DNA of 64,000 nucleotides, from NCBI GenBank assembly GCA_035606335.1, contig DATNFP010000170.1, positions 4,191-68,190 of the forward strand, read 5' to 3'. Position 1 is the stretch's first letter. The number at the start of each line of letters is the position of its first letter. Positions 8,856-18,068 of this stretch are shown here, one piece after another. The notes under the pieces are model-generated. The model worked only from the letters and a program-made list of their open reading frames with translations. It made no database searches and had not been told where the DNA came from. The position numbers and the translations under genes were made by a program. The DNA comes from DATNFP01 sp035606335. GTDB taxonomy: Bacteria; Bacteroidota; Bacteroidia; Chitinophagales; Chitinophagaceae.

Positions 8856-9595
8856 AAATATTCTAATTCTTCCTTATCACGTATCGTATCCATACACTTC
8901 CAGAAGTTGTGATGCCTATATGCAACTATTTCTTTGTCTTTTGCCAAATCATCCATTGGTTTGCGCTCCCACATTATATCATCAGCATCAGCAGGAAGAT
9001 ATTTTGCTATTTCAGGCCGCAACACAAAAAAACCACCATTGATCCATGTACCTGAATCTTCCGGTTTTTCTTCAAAGCTATCTATAGTGCCATCATCACC
9101 CATTTTAATCACTCCAAACCGGCTTGTAGCCTGAATAGCAGTCATGGTACAAATTTTACCGCTGCTTTTATGGAATTTGACCAATTCATCAATGTTTACA
9201 TCACACACGCCGTCACCATAAGTAAGCATAAACGGTTCATTGCCCACATAAGGCAATACACGTTTTAGTCGTCCGGCTGTCATTGTATCAAGCCCTGTAT
9301 CTATAAGAGACACTTTAAATGGTTCTGAAAAATTATTGTGAACCTCTACTGAATTGTTGGAGAGATCAACAGTAATATCGGTGTTATGCAAAAAATAATT
9401 GGTGAAATATTCTTTTATCATCCAGCCTTTGTATCCCAGGCAAATAATAAATTCAGTGTGACCATAAGAGGCATATATTTTCATAATATGCCATAAAATG
9501 GGTTTCCCCCCTATTTCAATCATGGGTTTAGGCCGTAAGGACGATTCTTCAGATATCCGGGTACCACGTCCTCCTGCAAAAATTACTACTTTCAT
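8822..9595 (-). CDS. rfbF: Glucose-1-phosphate cytidylyltransferase
   Basis: Makes CDP-glucose from CTP and glucose-1-phosphate, the first step of CDP-deoxysugar synthesis for surface polysaccharide. Seen: the nucleotide-binding FAGGRGTRISEES at the N-terminus with RPKPMIEIGGKP, the TYGDGVCD metal-binding aspartates, and the subfamily's WKCMDTIRDKEELE near the C-terminus. Its 257 residues are full length. First gene of rfbF-rfbG-epimerase, with a well-formed promoter upstream. No sugar transaminase or glycosyltransferase follows, so the final sugar cannot be named. Confidence 0.95.
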   Translation of the reverse strand: MKVVIFAGGRGTRISEESSLRPKPMIEIGGKPILWHIMKIYASYGHTEFIICLGYKGWMIKEYFTNYFLHNTDITVDLSNNSVEVHNNFSEPFKVSLIDTGLDTMTAGRLKRVLPYVGNEPFMLTYGDGVCDVNIDELVKFHKSSGKICTMTAIQATSRFGVIKMGDDGTIDSFEEKPEDSGTWINGGFFVLRPEIAKYLPADADDIMWERKPMDDLAKDKEIVAYRHHNFWKCMDTIRDKEELEYLWQTDPQWKKW

Positions 9596-9624
9596 CAGGA
9601 ATTTGTTTTCAATTGAATATTCAA

Positions 9625-9656
9625 CAAAAATAAAAGAAGTGCCCAGTTTAATGCAA
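9625..9656 (-). promoter_or_regulatory. Predicted promoter of the rfbF operon
   Basis: On the minus strand TTG (9656-9654), 21 bases, then TATTTTTG (9632-9625): both parts and the spacing fit the Bacteroidota vegetative promoter. The box ends 29 bases before the rfbF ATG. Confidence 0.55.
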
Positions 9657-9722
9657 AAAACATTAATGTCGAAACATTAAATATTGTTAATTTAATCTGG
9701 CTTTCTAAAAGTAAATAATTAT

Positions 9723-10577
9723 TTATTTGATAGTATAGTTTTTAGGAATGGAGAACGGATAGTCAAGCTGCTGGTCGAAATCAGCATTCGCAAAATTCAT
9801 ATCAAGATAATACTGCAAGCCTGCGTTCTGTATGTTTACCGTTCTGCTGGCAGAGAGCTTTTGTCCGCCTATTATTTCATAATTCCCATATTGTATCATC
9901 GCTTGCGGGCCACTATTTGTCTTTGCCTTCAGTTGGGATAAACTCATAGTTGTATCAGATTTATTATAAGTCACCTGCTGTATATAGTTGCTATCTTCTT
10001 CCTGCAGAGACCAGGTGCCGCCAGAATCTGTGGCATCTGTAACATTTCCCGGCGCAATTAAGGTATTACCAACAATAAAATTTTGCAAAGAAGAAAAATC
10101 AACAGGCGTTGGTAGCAGCTTTGCAGCCTGTGTCAATGGCATTTTTGTTACCTCTTTCTGCAAATAATTAATAATTGTAATACTATCTGGTGTAATCCCA
10201 ACTCTTGCTACTTGTACCAAGCCGCCTAATGCTGTTATAGCAACCCAAATAATACTATCCTTTCTGATACGAATATTGGCGGTGAATTCTTGTTTCATAT
10301 CAGGGCCTTCAAAATTCATTTTGGCCTTGCCACTGAAAGTAGTGTAGTTTATCTTTTGTTGTAACAATGGAGATAATGAGGCTATCAACACCTTCTTTTC
10401 ACCTGTGATAAGCGAAGGTTTAGAACTGTCAACCACTGGTTTAGTCACCACAGTAGTATCGGTTATTACTTTTGTTGTATCAACAGTCACATTATTGACT
10501 GTTGCTTTTTTACTTATTTTACATGCATTTATTGATAACCCTAACAATATCACAATTCCAATAATATACTTATTCAT
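9723..10577 (-). CDS. DUF4292 family lipoprotein
   Basis: A 284-residue lipoprotein: hydrophobic segment then the lipobox LSINAC, so the mature protein is anchored by cysteine 19. A threonine/valine-rich linker follows (about 25-55). The rest fits the Bacteroidota family DUF4292: YTTFSGKAKMNFEG, then IRIRKDSIIWVAI, then VARVGITPDSITIIN. The fold of such proteins resembles LolA/LolB-type lipid carriers, so a role in outer-membrane lipoprotein or lipid handling is possible but unproven. It overlaps the TPR gene by 8 bases and is the last gene of the dut operon. Confidence 0.8.
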   Translation of the reverse strand: MNKYIIGIVILLGLSINACKISKKATVNNVTVDTTKVITDTTVVTKPVVDSSKPSLITGEKKVLIASLSPLLQQKINYTTFSGKAKMNFEGPDMKQEFTANIRIRKDSIIWVAITALGGLVQVARVGITPDSITIINYLQKEVTKMPLTQAAKLLPTPVDFSSLQNFIVGNTLIAPGNVTDATDSGGTWSLQEEDSNYIQQVTYNKSDTTMSLSQLKAKTNSGPQAMIQYGNYEIIGGQKLSASRTVNIQNAGLQYYLDMNFANADFDQQLDYPFSIPKNYTIK

Positions 10578-12318
10578 ACAATGTTCTTTCCTGTATTTTT
10601 TTGTCGATCCGGGGGTCGTTGATCCCCTTTTCTTTCGCCTTTTTCCAATATTCTACAGCTTTATCTTTATCGTTTAGTTTATAGTACACATCTCCCAGAT
10701 GCTCATAAACTGTGGCATCTGCGTTTTGAGGATTAGCATCTATGGCTTTTTGTATGTATTCTTTTGCTTTATCATACTTTCCCATCTTATACAATATCCA
10801 TCCATATGTGTCTAAAAATGTCGGTTCATCAACTCTTATTTCCAGAGAATGTTTCGACATTTTCTCTGCCTCTTCAAGCCTGGCCCCCCTTTCTGATAAA
10901 TAATAGCTGTAATTGTTTAATATAGTTGCATTATTGGGGTCTAATTGTAATGCTCTATTAAAATTGGTATCGCACAGTGTATATTCTTTTATTGTGTAAT
11001 ACAAATCGCCTAAAGTAGAATACATTTCGGCGAGAAGCTGGGGGTTATCTTCAGGTTGGGCATCTATTGCCCTATTAATTGCTTTAATTGCCTCTGTGTA
11101 ATTATTCTTATTCATTTCTCCTATTCCATGCAGATAGTTTATTATAGCCTGGTTAGGAAAAAGCTTTAAAGCTTTTTCACTATATTTTATTAGTGAATCA
11201 GCGTCTTTTTTATCGGTATAGCTATATAGCAGTTGCTGCCATACCGGAAATTTTGAGGGGTCAATAAAAATTGCCCTTTTATATTGCTCTGTTGCCTTTT
11301 CAGGCTCGTTATTCATGGCCAAAATATCCCCATATACTGCCTGCACCTGGGCGTCATTTTCATTCTGAGTTGCTAATTGCTCTCCTATGATAAGCCCTTC
11401 CTTTTTTCTTACTGAATCGACTCCTATATTTTGTAAGTATGGCAGTAATAAACTTAATTGGCTTTCTGCATCAAGATTTTTATTGAGGATCGCCTTCTTT
11501 ACATATTCATTATACTTTGCAGTATCGTTATTTTTCCTGTAATGTTCAGCAAGGCTCAATTGCAAGGTAGGATCATCAGCAGCCATTTGAAGGCCTTTTT
11601 TATATATATCATCTGCTTTTTGAGGGAACTTATAGTTATCATATATCTCACCAAGCAATGCATAGTATTTCCCTTCACGCGGATTTTGTTCTATAAGCTG
11701 CTGTACCACTTTTACTGCGTTATCAACATCATCCTGTTTAATATATATCTGCTGTTTTTGTAAAAGATAATCTTCATCAGGACCGCTTTCCTCTATTAAT
11801 TTATCAAGCGTTGCTAATGCCTCTTTATATTTTCCGGAACGCTCATAAAGCATAGCGGCTCTCAATAAATAATCCTGGTTATATTCTTCATTTTTAGCCA
11901 GGTCATTAAAAATTTCAGCAGCTTCCAAATACTCCTCTTTATTTGCCAGGATATCGGCATATAATGATTTGTACCATTTATTCTTATCATTAAGAGAGAT
12001 CGCTTTTTTAATGTAAGAAATTGCCTCATTCTCTTTTTTCTTCTGAAGACTCAACTTCGCCAATTCATAATAACCAGCCGCTTCATCAGGCTTTACTCTT
12101 ATAAATATCTTAAATAAGCTATCAGCCTGCACATCATCGTCAAGCATAACAGCTTTTACAGCATCATAATATAAACGTTCTGCAAAGTCGTCATGACGAT
12201 CTTGTGGCTGTGTGCTGCTTTCTGTAGAAATGCTGTATTGAGCCTCCTGACTAAAAGCTATGGGAATATAGCAGAGTGTACCTAATACTATTAAAATGAT
12301 CCTGTGAAATAACTTCAT
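10570..12318 (-). CDS. Secreted tetratricopeptide-repeat protein
   Basis: The 582-residue protein begins with a signal peptide (hydrophobic about 5-23) and then is almost entirely TPR helices. About a dozen repeats can be followed by their W/Y-A-x-G-A-P spacing, the best being near the C-terminus (ATILNNYSYYLSERG, DTYGWILYKMGKYDKA, VYEHLGDVYYKLNDKDKA). TPR proteins act as protein-binding scaffolds. The gene overlaps the nucleotidyltransferase gene by 4 bases and the DUF4292 gene by 8, so the three are tightly coupled. This suggests a joint envelope task; the partner is unknown. Confidence 0.85.
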   Translation of the reverse strand: MKLFHRIILIVLGTLCYIPIAFSQEAQYSISTESSTQPQDRHDDFAERLYYDAVKAVMLDDDVQADSLFKIFIRVKPDEAAGYYELAKLSLQKKKENEAISYIKKAISLNDKNKWYKSLYADILANKEEYLEAAEIFNDLAKNEEYNQDYLLRAAMLYERSGKYKEALATLDKLIEESGPDEDYLLQKQQIYIKQDDVDNAVKVVQQLIEQNPREGKYYALLGEIYDNYKFPQKADDIYKKGLQMAADDPTLQLSLAEHYRKNNDTAKYNEYVKKAILNKNLDAESQLSLLLPYLQNIGVDSVRKKEGLIIGEQLATQNENDAQVQAVYGDILAMNNEPEKATEQYKRAIFIDPSKFPVWQQLLYSYTDKKDADSLIKYSEKALKLFPNQAIINYLHGIGEMNKNNYTEAIKAINRAIDAQPEDNPQLLAEMYSTLGDLYYTIKEYTLCDTNFNRALQLDPNNATILNNYSYYLSERGARLEEAEKMSKHSLEIRVDEPTFLDTYGWILYKMGKYDKAKEYIQKAIDANPQNADATVYEHLGDVYYKLNDKDKAVEYWKKAKEKGINDPRIDKKIQERTLYE

Positions 12319-13322
12319 AACTGAGTTGAAAAATCCCCAAGGCTCAATTCCCTTGGCTTTTCTATGTAAGTTACATTTTTCCCTAACATAGAATTTTCCA
12401 AATATACATTTTTAACAGTACTGCCCGCCTGTATAATAGCATTCCTGATACGGGCATCTTCTATATTAACACCTTCTTCAAGAGATACGAAGGGGCCAAT
12501 TACCGCGTTTTTCAAAACTACATTTTCACCGATATAGCAAGGAGGTATAATAACTGAATTTTCAACCCTGGCGCTAGCAGATATAAGCTTTTCACTGTCT
12601 TTCTTTATGTCAAGGATCCGTTGATTCGTATATACTGTTGCATCCTTATTACCGCAATCAAGCCATTCCGCCACCTGGTCTGTATAGAATTTTACGCCAT
12701 TTTTCAGCATATAATCCATTGCATCCGTAAGCTGATACTCTCCTTTCAGCTTTATATCCTCGTCTATCAATCGTTGTAATTCCTTTTTCAGCCTTTCTCC
12801 ATCCCTGAAATAATAAACACCTATTATAGCAAGGTCGGACACAAATTCCTTGGGTTTTTCTACAAATGCAACAATTTCATTTTCACCGCTCAATTTAACC
12901 ACACCAAATGCCGTAGGGTCTTCTACCCGCTGAGTCCATACAATAGCATCCTTTTTTACATCAATCCCAAATGTCGCCTTGAAAAGAGTATCAGCAAAAG
13001 CTATGAATACATTACCATGCAAGCTATCGGAGGCACATAATATAGCATGACCTGTCCCTAAGGGCTCTTCCTGGTAATATATCTTTCCTTTAGCACCCAA
13101 AGTTTCAGCAACTTCACACAAATGCTCTTCTACTTCCTTTCCAAAAGCAGGCCCTATGATAAATGCTATTTCATCAACTTTCTCATTACATGTGGCTATT
13201 ATATCTTCTACAAGACGCTGCACAATGGGCTTACCTGCAATTGGAAGTAATGGTTTAGGAGTTGTAAGAGTATGCGGGCGCATGCGTTTGCCCATACCTG
13301 CCATTGGAATAATAATATTCAT
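12315..13322 (-). CDS. Sugar-1-phosphate nucleotidyltransferase with left-handed beta-helix
   Basis: Transfers a nucleotide to a sugar-1-phosphate. The N-terminal Rossmann-like domain has the signature GMGKRMRPHT followed by TPKPLLPIAGKP; FADTLF carries the metal aspartate. From about residue 250 hexapeptide repeats such as VIIPPCYIGENVV form a left-handed helix, as in archaeal-type glucose-1-phosphate thymidylyltransferases and GlmU-like enzymes. Length is 335 residues. Neither the base (dTTP or UTP) nor the sugar can be decided by eye. It is the second gene of the dut operon, with the next gene overlapping by 4 bases. Confidence 0.85.
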   Translation of the reverse strand: MNIIIPMAGMGKRMRPHTLTTPKPLLPIAGKPIVQRLVEDIIATCNEKVDEIAFIIGPAFGKEVEEHLCEVAETLGAKGKIYYQEEPLGTGHAILCASDSLHGNVFIAFADTLFKATFGIDVKKDAIVWTQRVEDPTAFGVVKLSGENEIVAFVEKPKEFVSDLAIIGVYYFRDGERLKKELQRLIDEDIKLKGEYQLTDAMDYMLKNGVKFYTDQVAEWLDCGNKDATVYTNQRILDIKKDSEKLISASARVENSVIIPPCYIGENVVLKNAVIGPFVSLEEGVNIEDARIRNAIIQAGSTVKNVYLENSMLGKNVTYIEKPRELSLGDFSTQL

Positions 13323-13352
13323 GAATAATGCTTTTTATGTTTTTTTGAAGTT

Positions 13353-13796
13353 TTAATGAGTTCCCGAATGACCAAATCCTCCTGCACCACGTTCCGTTGT
13401 TTCCAAAATTTCTGTTTCTACCCACTTTATTGTCTCATATCTGGCTATTATCATCTGGGCAATACGTTCACCGTCACCTATTACCTGAGTTTCCGTTGAT
13501 AGATTTATGACCGGTATCATTATTTCCCCCCTGTAATCAGAATCAATTGTGCCGGGAGTATTTATGAGTGTTAAACCGCGTTTTATAGCAAGCCCGCTAC
13601 GAGGACGTATTTGTGCTTCAAACCCTTCTGGTATTGCAATATATAAGCCCGTAGGAATTAATCTCCTTTCCATCGGCAGTAATTCCACAGCCTCTGTCAG
13701 CCAGGCACGCAAATCCATACCTGATGAACCTTGCGTCTGGTATACAGGCAGGGAATGGGGCGATTTATTTACTATTTGTATCTGTACAGGATGCAT
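13353..13796 (-). CDS. dut: Deoxyuridine 5'-triphosphate nucleotidohydrolase (dUTPase)
   Basis: Hydrolyses dUTP to dUMP and diphosphate, keeping uracil out of DNA and feeding dTMP synthesis. All five trimeric-dUTPase motifs are present: SSGMDLRA (1), RPRSGLAIK (2), NTPGTIDSDYRGEI (3, with the catalytic aspartate), GERIAQMII (4) and the C-terminal arm GAGGFGHSGTH (5). The 147 residues are full length. It leads the dut-nucleotidyltransferase-TPR-DUF4292 operon, 30 bases before the second gene. Confidence 0.97.
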   Translation of the reverse strand: MHPVQIQIVNKSPHSLPVYQTQGSSGMDLRAWLTEAVELLPMERRLIPTGLYIAIPEGFEAQIRPRSGLAIKRGLTLINTPGTIDSDYRGEIMIPVINLSTETQVIGDGERIAQMIIARYETIKWVETEILETTERGAGGFGHSGTH

Positions 13797-13806
13797 AAAG
13801 TGCGGG

Positions 13807-13814
13807 CAAAGGTA
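13807..13814 (-). promoter_or_regulatory. Predicted -7 box (TACCTTTG) of the dut operon
   Basis: On the minus strand TACCTTTG matches TAnnTTTG exactly, 10 bases before the dut ATG. A -33 TTG is not obvious; the leader would be very short. Confidence 0.35.
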
Positions 13815-13976
13815 AGCAAGAGCGAAAGATAATAATATATCAAGGGTTAAAAAAACAAAAATGTAATGGAAGGAGATGGTATGATCTGACAGGCAAATAA
13901 AGCTTAACGAATTATCTATTTGTTAAAAAAATATGATACAAATATTATTGATAACAGTCTGATTACATAAATGCTG

Positions 13977-14004
13977 TTGGAATGGCTAAATTTGCATAGG
14001 TTTG
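13977..14004 (+). promoter_or_regulatory. Predicted promoter of the GH3 gene
   Basis: TTG (13977-13979), 17 bases, then TAGGTTTG (13997-14004), a perfect TAnnTTTG. An overlapping second candidate, TAAATTTG, is at 13987-13994. The leader before the ATG at 14053 would be about 40 bases. Confidence 0.5.
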
Positions 14005-14052
14005 CGGTTTGAGAAAGAATCACACATTAATAAAAATAGCACTGTTTAGCAA

Positions 14053-15606
14053 ATGGCTTTGTTGGGCAATCTCATAGCTCGTTCATTACAACTTCGAAAA
14101 AAATTCATTTTACCTGTAGGTTCGCCTCAGGCATATCAAAAACATGTATTACGTCAGTTGCTGGAACGCGGTCAATATACCGCCTTTGGCAAACATTACG
14201 GATTCGCAGATATTTTAAGTGAACAAGTTGATTTTATTTCGGCTTTTAGGAAAAACGTACCTATACACACGTATAGCGAAATGCACAAGCAATGGTGGTA
14301 TCGCTGCCAAAACGGCGAGGAAAATGTAAGCTGGCCCGGCAAGGTAAAATACTTTGCACTTAGCTCGGGCACCTCTGAATCCGCCAGTAAGCATATTCCT
14401 GTTACGCAGGATATGATAAAATCTATTAAAAAAGTAGGCTTTAAGCAGCTATACAGCATGGCCAACTTTAAGATACCGCCGGTAGCTTTCGAGAAGGGTA
14501 TTTTAATGTTGGGTGGCACGACTTCACTCTTTGAAAAGGGTGAATACTATGAAGGGGATATGAGCGGTATAAGCGCCAAAAATATGCCCAAATGGATATC
14601 CTCGCTGCGATACAAGCCTGGGCAAAAAATATCCAAACGACCACGCTGGGAGGATAGGATAAACCTGATAGTACGCAAAGCGCCACAGTGGGATGTAGGA
14701 ATTGTGTGCGGTGTGCCTGCATGGGTGCAGATAGTGCTTGAAGAAGTGATAAAGTATCATGGTGTCAAGAATATACACGATATCTGGCCGAACCTAAGCA
14801 TTTATATACATGGTGGAGTAGCTTTTGAACCATATCGTGAAAGCTTTAAAAAGCTATTGGGCAAGCCTATTACCTACATCGAGACCTACATGGCATCAGA
14901 AGGGTCTTTTGGGTTCCAGGCGCGGCCGGGACATGGAATAAAACTTGTATTGAATGCAGGGATCTTTTTCGAATTTATTCCTTTTAGCAAAGAAACATTT
15001 GATGAAGATGGGATGCCTAAACCGGGAGTGAAAACTTACCTGGTGGATGAAGTGGAAGAAGATGTAGACTATGCCGTGATGCTAACCACATGCGCCGGTG
15101 CATGGCGATACGTGATTGGAGACGTAGTACGATTTACAAATGCAAAAGAATACGAAATAGCTATTGTGGGCCGTACGAAGCAATTCTTAAGTCTTTGCGG
15201 AGAGCATATGTCTGTGGATAATATGAACAAGGCAATAGACACAGTTTCCAAAAAGCTGAACATTACGATCCGTGAATTTGCAGTTTCGGGTTATAAATAT
15301 AAAAATCTCTTTGCTCATCGTTGGTATATAGGTTGCGACGATGAATATGCAGATGCCTCTGAAATACGCAAAGTGCTAGATGAAACCCTTAGCCAGATCA
15401 ACGATGACTATGCTGTCGAACGCACTTCCGCATTGAAAGAAATATCTGTCGAAATATTACCGAGCAGTGTATTCTACGATTATCTGCGTGCAAAAGGCAA
15501 AGAAGGTGGTATGAACAAATTCCCTCGTGTTTTAAAAGCAACACAGCTACAAGATTGGGAAAACTATCTCGGTAAAAACCATATAGAAGTGCTTTCTTCT
15601 ATTTAG
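14053..15606 (+). CDS. GH3-like adenylate-forming enzyme
   Basis: A 517-residue member of the family named after plant auxin-responsive GH3 proteins, which is widespread in Bacteroidota. In plants these enzymes activate a carboxylate with ATP and join it to an amino acid. Seen: FALSSGTSE (ATP-binding, about 114-122), YMASEGSFG (about 276-284) and the hinge region VGRTKQFLSLCGEHMS (about 375-390). The length is typical. The bacterial substrate is unknown. It stands alone, with its own promoter, and converges on the PfkB gene. The base composition is like its neighbours, so recent transfer is not suggested. Confidence 0.85.
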   Translation: MALLGNLIARSLQLRKKFILPVGSPQAYQKHVLRQLLERGQYTAFGKHYGFADILSEQVDFISAFRKNVPIHTYSEMHKQWWYRCQNGEENVSWPGKVKYFALSSGTSESASKHIPVTQDMIKSIKKVGFKQLYSMANFKIPPVAFEKGILMLGGTTSLFEKGEYYEGDMSGISAKNMPKWISSLRYKPGQKISKRPRWEDRINLIVRKAPQWDVGIVCGVPAWVQIVLEEVIKYHGVKNIHDIWPNLSIYIHGGVAFEPYRESFKKLLGKPITYIETYMASEGSFGFQARPGHGIKLVLNAGIFFEFIPFSKETFDEDGMPKPGVKTYLVDEVEEDVDYAVMLTTCAGAWRYVIGDVVRFTNAKEYEIAIVGRTKQFLSLCGEHMSVDNMNKAIDTVSKKLNITIREFAVSGYKYKNLFAHRWYIGCDDEYADASEIRKVLDETLSQINDDYAVERTSALKEISVEILPSSVFYDYLRAKGKEGGMNKFPRVLKATQLQDWENYLGKNHIEVLSSI

Positions 15607-15620
15607 CTCTACTGAATGTT

Positions 15621-16619
15621 TTAGCTTTCCATCAGGCGAATGGTTTCTTCCTCGAGGAGTTGTTTTTTTATGGGCACTACTCCTACCTCCTCGCACACCA
15701 AACCACCTGCTATATTGGATATACCAGCCATCAGGGCTGCGTCCCTACTTATCACATACACAAGTGAAGCAGTAGCTATTACCGTATCACCCGCACCGGA
15801 GACGTCGGAGATATTCCTGATGTGGGATGGTATCACGGCAGATGAAGTGCCATCATTATAAAAGACACCTTTTTCTGAAAGGGTGATAAATGTAACCTTA
15901 TGGTGCAATGCCTCGTTTAGCTGCATATGTACTTCGGTAAGTTCTTTATTATCCGCATCATCAATCTGCAGATGAAGGGCTTCCTGAACTTCTTTCAGGT
16001 TCGGCTTGAAAATGGTTACATCTTTATAGCAAAGAAAATTCTTCTTTTTAGGGTCAACCGCTGTTACAATGCCTATTTCATTACAATGGGCAGTTATACG
16101 CCGTATCACATTTTCCTTCAGCACTCCTTTATTATAATCTTCAAAAATGAGCACATCAGGTTTTACTCTTTGCAGGAAACGCAACATCATGTCAATAAAA
16201 GGATGCTCTTCTTCCAAAAACAGATCATCGTTAATCTCATCATCGAGACGCATCATTTGCTGATTGCGGCTGATAACGCGGGTTTTAGTTGTAGTAGCTC
16301 TTTGCTTGCTGTGCATCACGAGCTCTGTATCTATACCTGCATCTTTAGCGAGCTGGATAAGCAATTCGCCATCCTTATCATCTCCTATCACACTTGCCAG
16401 AGTTACCTTTGCTCCAAGTGTTCTGCAATTCAATGCCACATTAGCCGCGCCACCCAGCCGACTTTCCCTGCGCTTTAATGCTACAACAGGAACAGGCGCC
16501 TCAGGTGATATACGTTCTACTTCCCCCCACCAATAATTATCCAGCATCACATCACCAACTACCACCACATGTAATTGTGAGATACCGTCGAATAAGTCTT
16601 TCAGTTGTGCTTTATTCAT
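15621..16619 (-). CDS. rfaE1: PfkB-family kinase, D-glycero-beta-D-manno-heptose-7-phosphate kinase type
   Basis: Probable phosphorylation of heptose-7-phosphate for ADP-heptose and lipopolysaccharide-core synthesis. The 332 residues match only the N-terminal kinase half of E. coli HldE: VVVGDVMLDNYWWGEVERISPEAP (read as two joined motifs, VGDVMLDNYWWG and RISPEAP), the substrate-side RLGGAANVA, and the PfkB signature SGAGDT with the catalytic aspartate at about 278. The cytidylyl/adenylyl half must be a separate gene elsewhere if the pathway is complete. Its start overlaps the permease gene by 8 bases. A related sugar kinase remains possible. Confidence 0.8.
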   Translation of the reverse strand: MNKAQLKDLFDGISQLHVVVVGDVMLDNYWWGEVERISPEAPVPVVALKRRESRLGGAANVALNCRTLGAKVTLASVIGDDKDGELLIQLAKDAGIDTELVMHSKQRATTTKTRVISRNQQMMRLDDEINDDLFLEEEHPFIDMMLRFLQRVKPDVLIFEDYNKGVLKENVIRRITAHCNEIGIVTAVDPKKKNFLCYKDVTIFKPNLKEVQEALHLQIDDADNKELTEVHMQLNEALHHKVTFITLSEKGVFYNDGTSSAVIPSHIRNISDVSGAGDTVIATASLVYVISRDAALMAGISNIAGGLVCEEVGVVPIKKQLLEEETIRLMES

Positions 16620-18039
16620 TAGCTGCTTTAGCTCGTTTTTCTAAAAAATAATAAATAGGCAAACCGATCAATACGATGATAAGCCCAAAACCTGCATAAG
16701 TTCCCTTGTATTGTATCACCACTATGCAGATAAATGCTGCCAAAATTATGTATATCAGCGGAATAATAGGATATCCAAACGCTTTATAGGGACGGGGATG
16801 ATCCGGTAGTTTCCTGCGAAGCACAAAAATGCCACCGATCGTAAGTATATAAAACACTAATACCGTGAACATGATATAATCCAGCAGGTTGCCATATTGG
16901 CCACTGAGACATAATAAAGATGCCCAGATACACTGCATCCATAATGCCTTTGCAGGGACACCATTACGATTAAGCTTTTTGGCAGACGGCAGGAACAGGC
17001 CATCATTTGCCATAGTATAATATACCCTTGCTCCTGATAATATCAAACCATTATTGCAACCAAAAGTAGATACCATGATCATCAATGCTATGATGGTAGT
17101 GCCTAACCCACCAAATATCTTTAATGCCGCGGCCAATGCTACCCTATCGGAAGGGGCGTTGGCTATTTCTGTTATTGACAAAACATTTATGTACATGAAA
17201 TTCATTGATACGTAGAGTATGGTAACTACAAGCGTACCAATAAACAGGCTTCGGCCTATGTTCTTTTCCGGTCTTTTTATCTCACCGGCTATAAAAGTTA
17301 CATTGTTCCACGCGTCACTTGAAAACAAGGCTCCTATCATGGAAAGCCCCATACAAACTGCCAAACCCGCAGCCGGCAATGTTTGCGTGAATATGGCCCC
17401 ATTCTCAACTTTTATATTTTTAGCAAACCATCCATAGTTCCAGTTATCATGCCAAACGTTATGATCTTTTACCAATATAAAACCAAAAACTATCAGCGCC
17501 ACTATGGCCGCAACCTTGGCAAAAGTGAAGATAAACTGTATCCATTTACCGCTTTTGATGCCCAACGTATTGAGATACGTCAGTAAAACTATGGTCACGA
17601 TCGCCAGTACCTGGGCGGCAGTGACATGAATATTATTTGTGACGGAAAACAATACATTGCCCTCGCCAAGCTTTGGAGCCAGGTAGCCTGTGAATTTTGC
17701 AAAGGCTACTGCTACCGCTGCAATAGTACCTGTTTGTATCACCGCAAAGAATGCCCATCCATAGAGGAACCCAAACATTTTACCATAAGCCTCACGCAGA
17801 TATACGTACTGGCCGCCAGCCTGGGGATACATACCACTAAGCTCGCCATAGCTAAGAGCCGCCGCCAAAGTGATAAACCCGGAAATAAGCCAGACTACGA
17901 TAAGCCAGCCTGCACTACCTACATTACGGGCAATATCCGCACTCACGATAAAGATACCGGAGCCTATCATAGAGCCTATGACCAGCAGTGCGCCGTCGAG
18001 CAGAGTGAGCGAGCGATGGAAAGAAGGTTTTGTTTCCAA
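16612..18039 (-). CDS. APC-superfamily amino-acid permease
   Basis: A 475-residue inner-membrane transporter with 12 hydrophobic segments. The N-terminal part has LLVIGSMIGSGIFIV, the family's TM1 signature where the backbone binds the amino acid, followed by a TM3 region YPQAGGQYVYLREAYG. This resembles LAT/YfnA-type antiporters and symporters for neutral amino acids; specificity cannot be read from sequence. It overlaps the downstream kinase gene by 8 bases, so the pair is cotranscribed although no common pathway is evident. Confidence 0.88.
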   Translation of the reverse strand: METKPSFHRSLTLLDGALLVIGSMIGSGIFIVSADIARNVGSAGWLIVVWLISGFITLAAALSYGELSGMYPQAGGQYVYLREAYGKMFGFLYGWAFFAVIQTGTIAAVAVAFAKFTGYLAPKLGEGNVLFSVTNNIHVTAAQVLAIVTIVLLTYLNTLGIKSGKWIQFIFTFAKVAAIVALIVFGFILVKDHNVWHDNWNYGWFAKNIKVENGAIFTQTLPAAGLAVCMGLSMIGALFSSDAWNNVTFIAGEIKRPEKNIGRSLFIGTLVVTILYVSMNFMYINVLSITEIANAPSDRVALAAALKIFGGLGTTIIALMIMVSTFGCNNGLILSGARVYYTMANDGLFLPSAKKLNRNGVPAKALWMQCIWASLLCLSGQYGNLLDYIMFTVLVFYILTIGGIFVLRRKLPDHPRPYKAFGYPIIPLIYIILAAFICIVVIQYKGTYAGFGLIIVLIGLPIYYFLEKRAKAANE

Positions 18040-18068
18040 ATGGGATGATTTTAGAGAAAAATACTACT

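Noticed and set aside
7195..9595. The operon as dTDP-rhamnose synthesis
   Set aside because: rfbF is a cytidylyltransferase and rfbG has the CDP-glucose dehydratase active-site motif TTDKVYEN; rmlA, rmlB and rmlD are absent.
14053..15606. GH3 protein as a sign of plant contamination
   Set aside because: This family is widespread in Bacteroidota, the gene has a local-type promoter, and its composition matches the neighbours.
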